From positions 496,001-560,000 of the forward strand of contig JBCAMK010000021.1 in NCBI GenBank assembly GCA_038503065.1: a stretch of 64,000 nucleotides of DNA, read 5' to 3'. Position numbers and translations under genes: made by a program. The notes below the pieces were generated by a model. That model saw nothing but the letters and a program-made list of their open reading frames with translations, did not search any database and was not told where the DNA came from. The DNA is from Paragyromitra xinjiangensis (lineage: Eukaryota; Ascomycota; Pezizomycetes; Pezizales; Discinaceae). Shown here one piece after another: positions 20,246-31,754 of this stretch (the stretch's first letter is position 1; each line of letters begins with the position of its first letter).

Positions 20246-23200
20246 TGTAACGGGTACGCCGTTACTGCCTCTAGTGTTTTAGTGTTTTAGTGTTTTAATT
20301 CTACGGCCCTGATACTAAAGTATATCGCCTCATCCGCTGCCAACTACAAATAAATCCTCCCCGTTTCCGAACCAATTTTTTAAACATAATAAAGGAAAAA
20401 TAAAAACAATTTTTTACGAAAAGAAATAATCGAAAGAAAAATCAAATCAATCATCCCCCTACTTATTCGCATAATTTTTATAACCCTAAAAGGTTAACAT
20501 AAGAGAAAAACTCGGAAAAATTTAACTTAGGCGAAAAGAAAACACTCCAATCTGGTTCTGAATTTTTAAAGAAATCTTCTCGTTCTTTGTTTCTGAGTTT
20601 GCAGGACATGATGCGATGGTAGGAGCCATCCTGTTCGCCGCATGTGCATGTGAGGGGATCGGTGAATCCGGTGGGATCAATGAAGTGTGCTTGATTGCGT
20701 ATCTTCGCAAGTTTGGAAAATCGTTTTCGTGATAATGGTGTGAGGTGTTGCGCGATGTGAAGCGCGACGGGCTCTTGGGTGTTAGAGGCCCATGATTTGA
20801 GTAGATGTTTCTTGGGTAGGAGTGAAAGGTGTCCAAGGGTGAGACGGTGCCATGGGCAAAGGGGTTTGTTGTGGGCGAGTGTGGCCAGTTGATCGGCTTT
20901 CTCATTGCCAAAGATTTGTGTGTGAGAGGGAGTCCATATGCCATTGATGGAGCATCCTATGTTTTGAAGTGAGTTGCACGCGTTGAGTGCGTGCCACAGG
21001 TATTCCTTGTTATGTGTGGGTCCTCCTGCGAGTGACTTCAGGGCATTTTGGTTGTCAACGCATATGTGTATGGAGGCAGGGTAGATGATGTGTTGAAGCA
21101 AGAGATTTAAGGCTTCTTGTATGGCGTGAATTTCGGCGTCTTCGTTCTCGGCATGGTGTCCGAGGGCGCAGGAATGTGTGTATGTTTGTGTGGTGATGCC
21201 ATATCGTATGTGAGCGATGTATGCGCCGGAGGATGAATGTCCGTTGTCAATGAGGGAGCCATCTGTGTAAAGGAGCCAAGAATCTTCTAATGTGCCTGTC
21301 CACTTAATGTGTTGCGTGGCTGTTTGTTGTTTGGAAAGCTGGGAAATTTGTAGGGCGCTTTGTGTAAGAAATGGAGAATGAAAGGGAAATTCAAGTCTTT
21401 CGAGGGGTTGATTATTGATGAGGGGTTGAAGCAGGGAGGCTATTCTTTTGAGTCCTGTCCCTTTGTATTCTGTTGTTTGTGGGAGGAGCTTAAGTAGTGG
21501 GAGAAAGGCTGGGTTGTACGCGTTGTTTTTTAAAATGCGTATGCCATATTTTTGTGAATGGTAGTTTAGCAGTAGGTTAAGCGGTGGTAGGGCGGCTTCG
21601 CGTAATAGGTGGGTTATTTTGGTGTATCTGGGAAGGCCCGTGATGAGGCGGGCGAGGCTGTGATATGCTGGTTGAATGTTGTCTATTAGGGTGGGTGCAC
21701 CTGTCCACCATATGGGGGAGCCCCATAGCATTTTGGGGATGTGGACTATGTGTAATATGTGATGTATTGTGGCGGGGGTGAGGTGTATGGATTTGAGCAG
21801 GGGGTAAATGGCTCCTTTGGTTTTGAGTAAGGAGGTGACGATGTGATGAGTGTGTTGATGGAAGGTTAATTTTCGATCAATTATAAGACCTAGCATACGA
21901 TTTTGTTCGGTGGGTGATATGCTTTGATTGTAGAGCGTGATGGAGGTGGGGGTGGGATCTTTGATTCTGGAACTGAGTCTTAAGTGCATGAGTTCCGTTT
22001 TGGGTGGGGAAAAGAGGATATTGAGGTGTGAACCTCTTTCAACTTTGAGGTTGAGGCGTTGTTGTAATGTCATGGTGGCAAATTTTTGTGAAAAACTTGC
22101 TTGTAGCATGGCGTTATCGTCGATGTAGGTGTTAGAAAAATTGAGATTGGAAGGTGATGGTTCAGTGTCTAGCGCGGCACTGTATATGGTGAAGGCGATG
22201 GATGAAACGGCAGATCCTTGGGGGAGTCCGCTGTTGAAGGGTAGTGTTGGGCTTGTGGTGTTATTAAAGCGAAAAGCTATTGTTCGGTTGGTGGTGAAGC
22301 TTTGGTACCATTGTATGAGGTATGTGGGGAATTTAAAATGAAGAAAGATCGCAGTCATTTGTTGATGTATGACGCAGTTGAAGGCTCCTTCAATGTCTGT
22401 GGTGAGAATGGAAGGTCGTAATTGTTTTTGGTGTCCTGTTGTGGCAGGAGTGTCAAGCCAGGATTGGGATGGTGTGATGATTTGTTGTAGGGCATCTATA
22501 GCCGAAATTCCTGTGCGTCCACCTGTGTGTTGGTGGTTAATTGCGCCTGAATTTATTGCAGCAATTTCTAGTTGTCTGGTGATGATGCGTTCTAGGAGTT
22601 TACCAAGACATGATAATAGCAAAATGGGGCGGTAGGCGTTGGGTTTGGAACAATTGTCTTTGCCTGATTTGGGTATGGGTGTGATGATTGCCTGTTTCCA
22701 TATGTCAGGGAAGGCGCCAAAGCGGAGGGCAGCCGTGAAGATTTTGGGAATGAGTTGGGGGGCGGCTTGATGGGCATGTTGTATGTGAGGATAAAGAATT
22801 CCGTCATGTCCTGGAGCGGATGCGGTGGAGGTTTTGGCGAGCAATTTAAAGATCAGCTCTGGGGTGACATGAGGTGTATTGAGGGATTGATCTAGTGCGG
22901 GTGGGGGAAGCCAGTTTTGTGGTAGTGGCTGGGGAGAGGCGAGGATAGGTGGGAAGAAAGTGGATTTAAAAGCATTGCATTGTGCTTCGAAATTAGGTGC
23001 ATTGTGTAGGGGTTGTATAGTAGTGGGGGGTCTGCGTCCATTGGTTTGTTTGATGGCTTGCCATATTTGTTTGGGATCGTTGGTGGAGAGCCGTTGGTGC
23101 CAGTGGTGTTTTTTGGCTTCATTGATTTCGGTTTTCCATTGTACTCGAAGGTTTTTGAGGAGGCTTTTGGCGTGTTGTGGTGGGTTGGGTTGTTTGATTA

Positions 23201-23879
23201 TATGGTTGACGGCGTTTATTTTCCTTTTTAATTTGGAGAGTTCGTTGGTCCACCAGCCTTTGGAATGTTGGCTGGGTTTCGATAACGGTATGGCTGTTAT
23301 GGTGGCGAATTGTATGAGAGAAGTGAGCTGTTCGCATTCTTTGGCGGTTTCGCTGGCGTTGGTGGGCTGGGAATTGTTGAGTGCTGATTGTCTTATTATG
23401 TTGTGGAATTGGCTCCAGTTTGCTTTGCTGAGATTGCGTTTGGGTGTGGCTGTGGGTTTTGGTGGGAGAAATATGGTGGTTGTGATTAGGGTGTGATCAG
23501 AGTTATCCCTTAGTCCTTGATCGGATTGCCACGTTATGAGGTATTGTTGTATTTTTTTGAATAGGGTGAGATCGATAATGGAATTTTGATTGCCATTTCT
23601 GGGGAAATGTGTAAGGATTCCTGGGTGGTTGATGAGTTGGTAATTGTGATCTTCTAGCCAGTCCACGAGTTGGTTGGCTATTAATCTGGTTCTGTTGATG
23701 GAGGTGCGATGTGTGTCGGTTTCAGATCCGTACCACCATGTGTGGTGTAGATTGGTGTCTGCTAGTATCATGTGCATGGGGAGGAAGTGATGCATGTTGA
23801 GATAAGTGTATGTTGTTGGTGTGTGATTGGCGTATATGTTGGAAATTTCGATGTCGCCTATTGCCGTGGTGATGATGAT

Positions 23880-26170
23880 TTATTTATTTATTTATTTTTT
23901 ATTTATCGTTCATACTCGCATGCATCCGAATCGGATATGGCGTACAATAAGAGAAAACCCAACAGGAACAAAAAGAAAACAAAACAAACTAACTAAATCC
24001 TCCGCCAGTTCCATCTCAGCCTCTCTCAGGCTCATCGTCAGTTGATATGATAAGGAAAGACAAGTGACTACCCGAAGATCTCAACCTGTTCCTTTTTCCT
24101 TCACCATCGCATGTTTTGTGCCTATAGCACTCCTTCCACTGAATCCTAAGACCCCTGAAGGCTGGTTAAATCATAACAGGTAGGGGAAAACTTAAACAAC
24201 CATGCGATCCTGACGTTCGCTGGCTCTAAGTCTTGCTTGTGTGAGTGTGAGGCAACCAGAGAAGTTACCACGATGCGGTTCGTTACAGTTCTTGCAACGG
24301 ATGATAGTGTGGAGGCAAGGAGCTCCCGTGATGGTGCAAGAGGAGGTTGCGCAAGAGTGAGAAGATGCTGTATGTGGCCCAGCACAGATGTTGCAGTAAG
24401 GGGTTTTGCTGGTACAGCGTTGTTGTGGGTGGCCAAAGGCCAGGCAGGTGGTGCATTGGGTGTCTGGCCCAAAGCGAAGGTATTTGGTGACTTTGTGACG
24501 AAGTCCAAACATGGAGAGCCCTCTCTCAAGGGCAGTGGTGGCAGGCTGCTTCCCCACAATGGTAAGAACCATGGAGGATGCCTGTTTCCCCTCTCTCTGC
24601 TCAGGTCTAGTGAGCCAGCGAGGGTCGCGAAGTAGGGTGGTGCCTGGGTTGAACTGCTCAACCTCAGACCTGATCTGCTGGAATCCCTCTTCGCCAGAGG
24701 GGATGGAGGTGGGAACGTTGTGCACAACAACTTGGGTCAGGACTGCTTCCTTCTCCATGCTGGTGGCATTGGGAATGGTGGTGCGAACAACTTCCTCAAG
24801 CTTCTGTCTTTGCTTGAGGAGGGAGTCAGAGGTGGTGGAGGTGACAGCAATAAGCTGCACATGATGGGCAGGAGTGAATCGCACTTCTGCAATCAATGGC
24901 CTTTCCAGGGCAGCATTGACTGCATTGCGAATGAGCAGTGGGGTTATGTCATCAGGAATGGGTAGACCATTCCTGGTGATGATGAGGGTACGGTCGCGTT
25001 TGGGGGGTGCTGTAGGTTGTTTGGAAGGCTTTGGGGCCTTGCTGGCGGGTCTGGAAGCCTTTTTGGAGGCAACCTGAGCCCAGGAGGTGGTGGCAGGTGG
25101 GGGAGCAGATGCTGGAGGTGGTGGGAGGTTGGCAGAGGTCAGAATCGTTGTGAGGGTCCGTTTCTGTTCCAAGTCTGCTACCTTGGAGGTGAGGGTGGCC
25201 ACCTTTTCCACTAGAGCTGGGTCATTGTGGAAGGTAGGGGCTGGTGGTGGGGTGAGGATAGCTTTTTCAAGCTGTTTGACGCGTTTGGTGAGTGCTTTGA
25301 TGAGCCTGTTCTGCTCATCCATCACTGCGAAGAGGGAGGGGTTGTAGTTCTCCCCAGTACCAATGGCACCAAGGCGATCTAGGTTGCTGTTGGAGTCGTC
25401 CATCTGGATGACTGGAGGTAGGGTGGTGGAGAAGGTGAGGGGTCCTTCAGTGTCCGTCATGTCAGAGTCAGACTCTTCCAGGAGGACAGAGCCACTGTCT
25501 GTAGGCTCTGTGGCGGGCAGGGAGGCATAGTGAGGTAGGGGGACTGCTGGGCGAAGTGGCAGGGCTTGGGTGGGTGTTTGTTCTGGGTCTCCATGGAGCA
25601 AAGGTGAAAAACGGGTGTTTGGGGGTGTTGTAGGGGCGCCAAACGGCGTTTGGAGCGGGTTTTGAGGTGAACTAGTCACAGAAGAGGGAGACCTGAAGCC
25701 TCTGCCTCTCCCTCTGCCTCTAGACGAAGAGGAAGACATAGAGAAGGGTCCTGAACCGACAGGAGGAGGTGGGGTGTGTTGGGGGGGGGGGTCCCTGGCG
25801 GAGGGAAATGGGAAATCGAGCAGAACTTCTGCAGTTCTGGTCGGATCCGAACGAACGAGAGGGCGATCGAACGGGCGCGCTGAGGCGGTTCCAAAAAGCC
25901 CGGGGTCGAGCTAATCGGACGAAAACTGGTGGAGTTATGACAAAATGCAGATTGCCAAAGTTTGGTGAGGTTTTTGTTGTTGGGGGGGAAAAGAGGGGTA
26001 AAACAGCGAATTCGACAACAACTTTTGCAAATCCGGAGCAAACCAGGCGTACAATAGCAGGATCGAACGGGGGCAGTGAGGCGAGTCCGAATAATCAAAA
26101 AGTAGAGCAATCGGAGTAAAACTGGTGGAGTTGTGACCAAAAAGTCACTTTGGCGTTGTTGTTGTCGGTT
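23880..26170 (-). mobile_element. B1: gag-only non-LTR element
   Basis: 2291 bp with a 14-bp target duplication GTGGTGATGATGAT (23866-23879, 26171-26184). In the sense direction: a 5' end GACAACAACAACGCCAAAGT, a 5' UTR of two related repeats, one ORF, about 300 bp of 3' UTR with stem-loop, and a (TAAA)n tail. There is no reverse transcriptase. Confidence 0.9.
24192..25739 (-). CDS. B1 ORF1: gag-like zinc-knuckle protein, 515 aa
   Basis: ATG-initiated and intact. The Ser/Arg-Gly start MSSSSSRGRGRGRGF is followed by a Pro-rich region, a coiled-coil-like segment (NRLIKALTKRVKQLEKAI and EKVATLTSKVADLEQKRTLT), a central domain (RTLIITRNGLPIPDDITPL, AEVRFTPAHHVQLIAVTS, RDPRWLTRPEQREGKQASS) and three Cys-His clusters (CTTCLAFGHPQQRC, CNICAGPHTASSHSC, CKNCNEPHRGNFSGC). 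It is related in layout to LINE ORF1 proteins A, C and D but clearly distinct. As the element's only protein, it presumably packages the RNA while enzymes come from elsewhere. Confidence 0.92.
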   Translation of the reverse strand: MSSSSSRGRGRGRGFRSPSSVTSSPQNPLQTPFGAPTTPPNTRFSPLLHGDPEQTPTQALPLRPAVPLPHYASLPATEPTDSGSVLLEESDSDMTDTEGPLTFSTTLPPVIQMDDSNSNLDRLGAIGTGENYNPSLFAVMDEQNRLIKALTKRVKQLEKAILTPPPAPTFHNDPALVEKVATLTSKVADLEQKRTLTTILTSANLPPPPASAPPPATTSWAQVASKKASRPASKAPKPSKQPTAPPKRDRTLIITRNGLPIPDDITPLLIRNAVNAALERPLIAEVRFTPAHHVQLIAVTSTTSDSLLKQRQKLEEVVRTTIPNATSMEKEAVLTQVVVHNVPTSIPSGEEGFQQIRSEVEQFNPGTTLLRDPRWLTRPEQREGKQASSMVLTIVGKQPATTALERGLSMFGLRHKVTKYLRFGPDTQCTTCLAFGHPQQRCTSKTPYCNICAGPHTASSHSCATSSCTITGAPCLHTIIRCKNCNEPHRGNFSGCLTLTQARLRASERQDRMVV

Positions 26171-26467
26171 GTGGTGATGATGATGGAAATGGCGTTGTTG
26201 AAGAAGGAAGTTGAAACGCGTGGGTTGAGGTTCATGTTTGCATTGATGTAGGTGATGCATTTGGGATTCTGGTTTGTTGGTGAAAAGCGGTGAAAGTTTG
26301 TGATGTTTGGTGGTAGGCCCTGTGCTTCTGACCATGGGTCTTGTAATGCGAGTATGGCGAGTTGAGTGTTGATGTTTGCGTGATGGAGTACTGAGAGAGT
26401 GGAGGCCTTTCCTTTAGCGCAATTCAGTTGTTGCACTTGGGCTATGCCTGTAATTTGTGTTGTGTGT

Positions 26468-27901
26468 TTAATCATTACGGTTGTTTAGTTTTTGTGCGCG
26501 TTGAGCAAGGTAGAGTGCTCTGGTCTTCATTTTCTCTGGGCAGTCGATGGCAGTGTGTTGATTGGTGTTGCAGCAGGCGCATCTGAGTGGCATGTGTGTG
26601 CATCTGGTGCCTCCTTTGCATGTGATTTGGTCGCATTTATGGTCTTTGGTGTGGTGGGCAAGTGCGCAGATGGCACAGGCGACTTCTTGCTTGCAGGTGG
26701 CATCGTGGTGTCCAAGTTTTTGACAGTTGCGGCATTGGGTGGTGGGGTTGATTGGGTGGTATTCGCGGATTTTGCAGGTGGCGTTAAGAATGTTGAGGTA
26801 GGTGAAGCCTAGGGTCTTGAGGGTGTGTTTGGCTGGCAGAGCGATGACGATGGAGGAGGCTTTTTTGCCGACGCGTTTTTCTTCGGTGGATAGCCATCTT
26901 GGGGCTTGAGCCAGTTGTACGTCAGGTAGGGTGGCTTGAAGGGCATTGGTGATTGTGGTGGGTGTGACGGGTTCAAGATTGAAGTTGAGGGGGACAGCGT
27001 CGATGATGAACTTGGACCATCTGCTGTTGATTCTGATGTTGGTGATTGGGATCTTGAGGAGATTGCAAGCTGAGGTGATTTCGTGTTCGTATTGTTCAAT
27101 GAATTTGTCAGCGGCTTCGTTGGGTTTGGTGGTGAGGATGAGATTGTCGTTGTTGGTTTTGCGAACGGCCAGAATGCATGTGTTGACAGTTCCTAGGCGA
27201 TTGTTGATGGCATTGAGTATGGAATCTGGGGTGGCTGAGGCGGGAAGGGGTTCGGTGAGTTCAATTATGATTTCTCTTTTGTCGGTGGTGAAATCGGGCT
27301 TGTATAGTGGTTGTATTTTTGGGGTTTTGCGGTTGGTGACGGTGGTGAAGTTGGCTTCGCCAGGTGCTGTTGTGGCTTTGCTGGCATAGGTTTCTTGTGC
27401 TTTATTGTTGGAATTGGAGGGTTTGCTGGTGTTTGTGGTGGGAGGTTTGTTGTTTGCGGCAGGGGTGTTGGCTTTTGCACTTTGGTTGGTTTGGAGATGT
27501 AGAAGCCTGGCGTCTAGTGAGCGTACAGTGTTTTGGAGGGAGATGTTTTGGGCTTTGATTTCGGCCAGTTTGGAGGTGGTGTTGGTGTTTTGAATGTTGT
27601 TGAATTTAATTTGTGCTAGGAGAGTGTCCATTTGTCTTTCAAATTTGTCTTTTATTGAGTTGAATTGGCTCTGAATGAACCAGGCAAGATAGTTGGTGGA
27701 AGTGGAGTTGGTCATGTTTGCCATTTCTTCGGCGGGGATTTGTGTGAAATTGAGGTTGGAATTGAATTCCTGACCTCCGACGCTTTCATTATCGTCATGT
27801 TCACTAGAGGAGCTGCTGTGGTTGGAAGCAGGTTTGTCTTCCATTGGAAGGTCTGCGGGGTCGAAAGCAGAGAGGGCAGTGCTGCCTTCAGGTGCAGACA
27901 T
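26468..27901 (-). CDS. LINE-A2 ORF1: gag-like protein, 477 aa
   Basis: Intact, the same length as the A1 protein and very similar (MSAPEGSTALSAFDPADLPM start). The three Cys-His clusters CRNCQKLGHHDATC, CAICALAHHTKDHKC and CACCNTNQHTAIDC are preserved. The stop overlaps the ORF2 ATG in ATGATTAA (26468-26475), exactly as in A1. Upstream of the ATG the same ATG-less open frame with a TPPRVSPSPPATPVRLV-like stretch is retained. Differences from A1 are scattered substitutions without frame damage. Confidence 0.92.
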   Translation of the reverse strand: MSAPEGSTALSAFDPADLPMEDKPASNHSSSSSEHDDNESVGGQEFNSNLNFTQIPAEEMANMTNSTSTNYLAWFIQSQFNSIKDKFERQMDTLLAQIKFNNIQNTNTTSKLAEIKAQNISLQNTVRSLDARLLHLQTNQSAKANTPAANNKPPTTNTSKPSNSNNKAQETYASKATTAPGEANFTTVTNRKTPKIQPLYKPDFTTDKREIIIELTEPLPASATPDSILNAINNRLGTVNTCILAVRKTNNDNLILTTKPNEAADKFIEQYEHEITSACNLLKIPITNIRINSRWSKFIIDAVPLNFNLEPVTPTTITNALQATLPDVQLAQAPRWLSTEEKRVGKKASSIVIALPAKHTLKTLGFTYLNILNATCKIREYHPINPTTQCRNCQKLGHHDATCKQEVACAICALAHHTKDHKCDQITCKGGTRCTHMPLRCACCNTNQHTAIDCPEKMKTRALYLAQRAQKLNNRND

Positions 27902-29903
27902 GTTGGAAGTTCGGGTGGAGTGGGGGGAGAGGTGGCTGGAGGTGCGTTTGCGCCCAGCAAGGGGTGTGGGTGTGATGGGTGCCCAAACAAGTCGGACAGG
28001 AGTTGCAGGTGGTGATGGCGATACTCTGGGAGGAGTATTGGGAGCCAGGTTGATGGGGGAGCGATGGGAGTGATGAGTTCCCAGAAGCGAGATGGGGTGT
28101 GATGATAAACGAGGCCAAAGAGATAGAGACTTTTTGGTTTCGTGAGATTCTGGGAGAGGTGGTTTGTGGTGTTGAGTTTGCGGTCGGAGATGATGGAGGG
28201 AAAAGTAGAAGCGAGGTGGGCGGTCACTTATTATATACTGCCTCTAGTATGCGTAGTAGATCAGGGCCGGACTGATTGGACTGTAGGAGCCTGCATCGGT
28301 GGGGTTGCTCCCACATGCAGAGAGCTACCGCATCCCACTGATCTGGTTGATACAGAGGAACCGCATGTGCCTAAGCTGACGAGCTGACGGCACATAGACG
28401 GCTGCATCTACCACTCCGAGGAAGTGGTAGAGTTCTGAATCAACCTGTGCAGTATGTATCAGCGGAAGCTGATAGGCAACGCACTGGCAGCGCTATCTAC
28501 AGGTAATACACATGCCCCGACATCGCTGATTGAAATAGCCGAAAACACCAAATTCTGCGTTGCAACCGCGTTACACACAGCAAAAAGTCTTTAACTTTAC
28601 TGCTTCTTTTCTCACCACTTTTACCCCGCTTCAGGAACTTTACCTCCTCCTGCATCGGAGTCATCACTCTGGATCCCCAAACTCCCCCCAGGAGATCCCC
28701 CTCACCCATCGCAACCCCAGTGCACTTTGTCCGCGTTCAAACAACCCTACCAAAGGTTGCTGGCCGCAAACGAATATCTTCCCATCTCTCCCCTCCTACC
28801 CAACGCAAAACAGCCCCAATGTCTCAAGCTGAAGGCTCCACTGTGCGTTCTGCCTTTGACGCAGCAGACCTCCCCATGACGGACAAGCCACCCTCACACC
28901 ACAGCAGCTCCTCCAGCGAAGCCGACGAAGACGAAGAAGACATTGGAGGACAAGATTACAACTCCGACATGAACTTCACTCAACTTGCGCCCGAAGAACT
29001 TCAAAACCTCAACCACGGCAAAACCACAAACTACCTCGCCTGGCTCATCCAGAGCCAAATTGCAGACTTGAAGCTAGACTTCCAACAACAATTAAGCAGC
29101 CTCAAGACACAAATCCAATTCAGCCACAAACAGCATGAATCCTCCCTCACCAAACTTGCCGACATCAAGGCACAAAACATCAGGCTTCAAAATGACATTC
29201 GCACCCTAGACAACAGACTTCATAGCCTGCAAACTGAAAAAATCGCACCAACCACCACCACCATTCCCACCATTCAAGCCCCCCAACTCACCAACCAAAC
29301 CAAACCGAAACAAGGAGCTCAAACCTCCTATGCTAACATCACCGCCCCAGCACCAAATGAACTCTCATTCCAACAAATTCAAAACAAAAAGGGAAAAAAA
29401 CCAACCCCCCAACCCCTCTACAAGCCAGATTACACCACGGACAAAAGAGAAATCATTCTGGAACTCACCGAACCTCTCCCAACAACCATCACCCCCGACG
29501 CAATTCTTGATGCCATAAACAACAAGCTAGGAGCACAAAAAACCTGCATCCTTGCAGTCAGAAAAACAAATGGAGACAACTTGATGCTCCTCACACGCCC
29601 CAATGAACCTGCAGACACCTTCCTTTTGCAATACCAACATGAAATCACCTCTGCCTGCACACTACTCAAAATTCCCATCACTAACACTAGAGTTAACAGC
29701 AGATGGTCCAAATTCATTCTGGACAGTGTCCCAACCTCTTTCAACAACAAACCAACTCAAATCATCGACATCACCAATGCACTCCAAGCAGCCCTCCCTG
29801 AAGTTGAACTAGCACAAGCACCCAGATAGCTAAGCACCGAAGAAGGCCGCAAAGGGAAAAAACACTCTTCCATCGTCATCGCCATACCCGCCAAGCACAC
29901 CCT

Positions 29904-31754
29904 CATCAGCAAAAAAACGGATTGTCGCCCGGTCCGCCCAATGCATCAGGCGCCCCAGGCGGTCGGGGCGGAATATAGCCCTCCCTCAGGCTGTAAAATT
30001 TGCCCTTCACGTCTGGGCGACAGCTTACTAGAGGTCGGCATGGGGGCGCCCTAGGATCAGGAGGCTATTCTCTGGGCGACCACGGAGGGTGGATGAGCAT
30101 CTGGAGGACAGCGGGGGGAGAGCTGTGCGCCCACAGAATCACATTTTCAGCAGGTCACCCTGTGGTCTAGTTTGAATGCTTTCGCCCATATTCTTGTTTA
30201 CAATTGTTCTATTATTTCTATATAGCTCTGTATGTACATGTATCTGTTCCTCGTATCCTAGGGGTAGGGGGGGGAACGGAGGCAGCGGAGGCTCCTGCAG
30301 CGAATGGACCAATTGGCGCAGGCAGCGGAAGCTGCAGCAGCAAATCGATCAATTGGCGGAGGCGGCGGAAGCTCAGGCAGCGAATTGACCATATGGCGCA
30401 GGCAGCGGAGGCTGCTGCAGCGAATCGACCATATGGCGGAGGCAGCGGAGGCTCAGGCAGCGAATTGACCAATTCGCGGAGGCGGAGGAAGCTCAGGCAG
30501 CGGATCGACCATATGGCGCGGGCAGCAGAAGCTCAGGCAGCGAATTGACCATATGGCGGAGGCGGAGGAAGCTCAGGCAGCGGATTGACGACCTCCAGGA
30601 GGCAGCGGAAGCTCAGGAAGCTCAGGCAGCGGATCGACCATATGGCGCAGGCAGCGGAAGCTGCTGCAGCTGTGGCGGAAGCTCAGGAAGCTCAGGCAGC
30701 GGATCGACCATATGGTGCAGGCAGCGGAAGCTGCTGCAGCTGTGGCGGAGGCGGCGGAAGCTCAGGCAGCGAATTGACCATATGGCGCAGGCAGCGGAGG
30801 CTGCAGCAGCAAATCGATCAATTGACCGAGGCGGCGGAAGCTCAGGCAGCGAATCGACCATATGGCGGAGGCGGAGGAAGCTCAGGCAGCGGATTGACGA
30901 CCTCCAGGAGGCGGCGGAAGCTCAGGAAGCTCAGGCAGCGGATCGACCATATGGCGGAGGCAGCGAATCGATCAATTGACTGAGGCAGCGGAAGCTCAAG
31001 CAGCGAATCGACCATGTGGCGGAGGCGGAGGAAGCTCAGGAAGCAGATCGACGACCTCCAGGAGGCAGCGGAAGCTCAGGCAGTGGATCGACCAGCCAAT
31101 TGAGCCGCCTCCTGAGCTCGCTTAGGCGGAAGCAGCGAAGCAGGCAGCCAGTGGAGGCAGAGGAAGCTGAAGCAGCGGATCGACGCGAGTCTAGGAGGCA
31201 TATCAGCGGGAGTCAAATAAACGGAATCAAGACGTTACCTAGGAGGTTCTTTGCAAGCAGAGCTTGGTACTTCGAGCCTAAAAGTCACGATGTTAGCAAA
31301 GTACTATGGTACAGCGAGGTAGGGAATGGGTGGAAGGGAATAGGGGGAAGCAATAGTAGGAAGGACGGGAGGGAATAGGGGGAGGTGGAGATTGGTGTCT
31401 TACTAGGCGTTGCTTTGGCGACGACTAAGCGATGACTGAGCGACCTGGAGATTTTTGAAAATCGCTAAGTGCCTGGGGGAGGCGACGTGAATTTTGCTAA
31501 GTCCCGAGTTTTCAGGGACTTTGAGAAAAAAAATTCAATCGAGCAACCTGCTGGATTTCGCTAAGTACCACATCTGGGCGCGGGTGGCCGCAGCCGAGCG
31601 CCAGGAGGTCGGTGCAGTGTGTAGGTTGCGCCTACACAGGCCAGCGCTTGGAGCAGCTCGCCTAGGCGGTCGGGAAGGCCACAAACTCAGCGGGCGGAAT
31701 ATGGCCTTCCAGAAGACAGGAAAGTGTCGGGGCGACTTTTTTTTTTTGCTGATG
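29904..31754. mobile_element. 1.85-kb TIR element carrying a minisatellite
   Basis: Starts CATCAGCAAAAAAA and ends TTTTTTTTTGCTGATG; CT is duplicated (29902-29903, 31755-31756). Removing the element restores the LINE-F ORF1 frame (KHT-L-KSLGF). The left end has CGCCCGGTCCGCCC and the right end GAATATGGCCTTCCAGAAG, which matches the interior of the 247-bp element at 19334-19580. No transposase is visible, so it is a non-autonomous member. The interior is dominated by a 40-bp tandem repeat. Confidence 0.8.
30286..31105 (+). repeat. 40-bp minisatellite array, about 20 units
   Basis: Units start ACCATATGGC or ACCAATTGGC and continue GGAGGCAGCG, GAAGCTCAGG, CAGCGAATCG. Consecutive units counted by hand are 40 bp, with occasional irregular spacers (GACGACCTCCAGGAGG). 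Because 40 is not a multiple of three, all three plus frames stay open and give the same 40-residue periodic peptide shifted in phase. Confidence 0.85.

Larger units (their letters stand above)
20478..26475 (-). pseudogene. LINE-A2 ORF2 split by insertion of B1
   Basis: The N-terminal piece is 26475-26171 (starts MIKHTT, overlapping the ORF1 stop) and the rest is 23879-20478. B1 separates them with a 14-bp duplication inside the endonuclease domain. Downstream, the same landmarks as A1 are present: ILADTNLHHTWW, NSDHTLI, TTDIEGAFN, GLPQGSAVSSIAF, YIDD, YTDGS, NEDAEIHA and GNEKADQLA. No other frame break was noticed, so the copy was probably intact until B1 arrived. Confidence 0.92.
20275..28238 (-). 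mobile_element. LINE-A2, full-length but interrupted by gag-only element B1
   Basis: Ends match A1 at both sides and the LTR target TGCCTCTAG is duplicated (20266-20274, 28239-28247). Net length after removing B1 and its duplication is about 5.66 kb. ORF1 is intact. ORF2 is broken only by B1. Confidence 0.92.
19891..28515 (+). mobile_element. LTR2: chromovirus LTR fragment hosting LINE-A3 and LINE-A2
   Basis: LTR nt 1-29 occur at 19891-19919 and again at 20246-20274. The LTR then resumes at 28239 and runs to 28515 (about nt 297), where element F begins. LINE-A3 lies between the two 29-bp copies and LINE-A2 after the second. The 3' part of this LTR is not found in the window. Sequence differs from LTR1 at scattered positions, so this is an older copy. 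Confidence 0.75.

Noticed and set aside
30204..30983. Overlapping ORFs of 114-144 aa encoding Arg/Ala/Gly repeats
   Set aside because: They are the three phases of a 40-bp minisatellite; openness follows from the repeat, not from coding selection.
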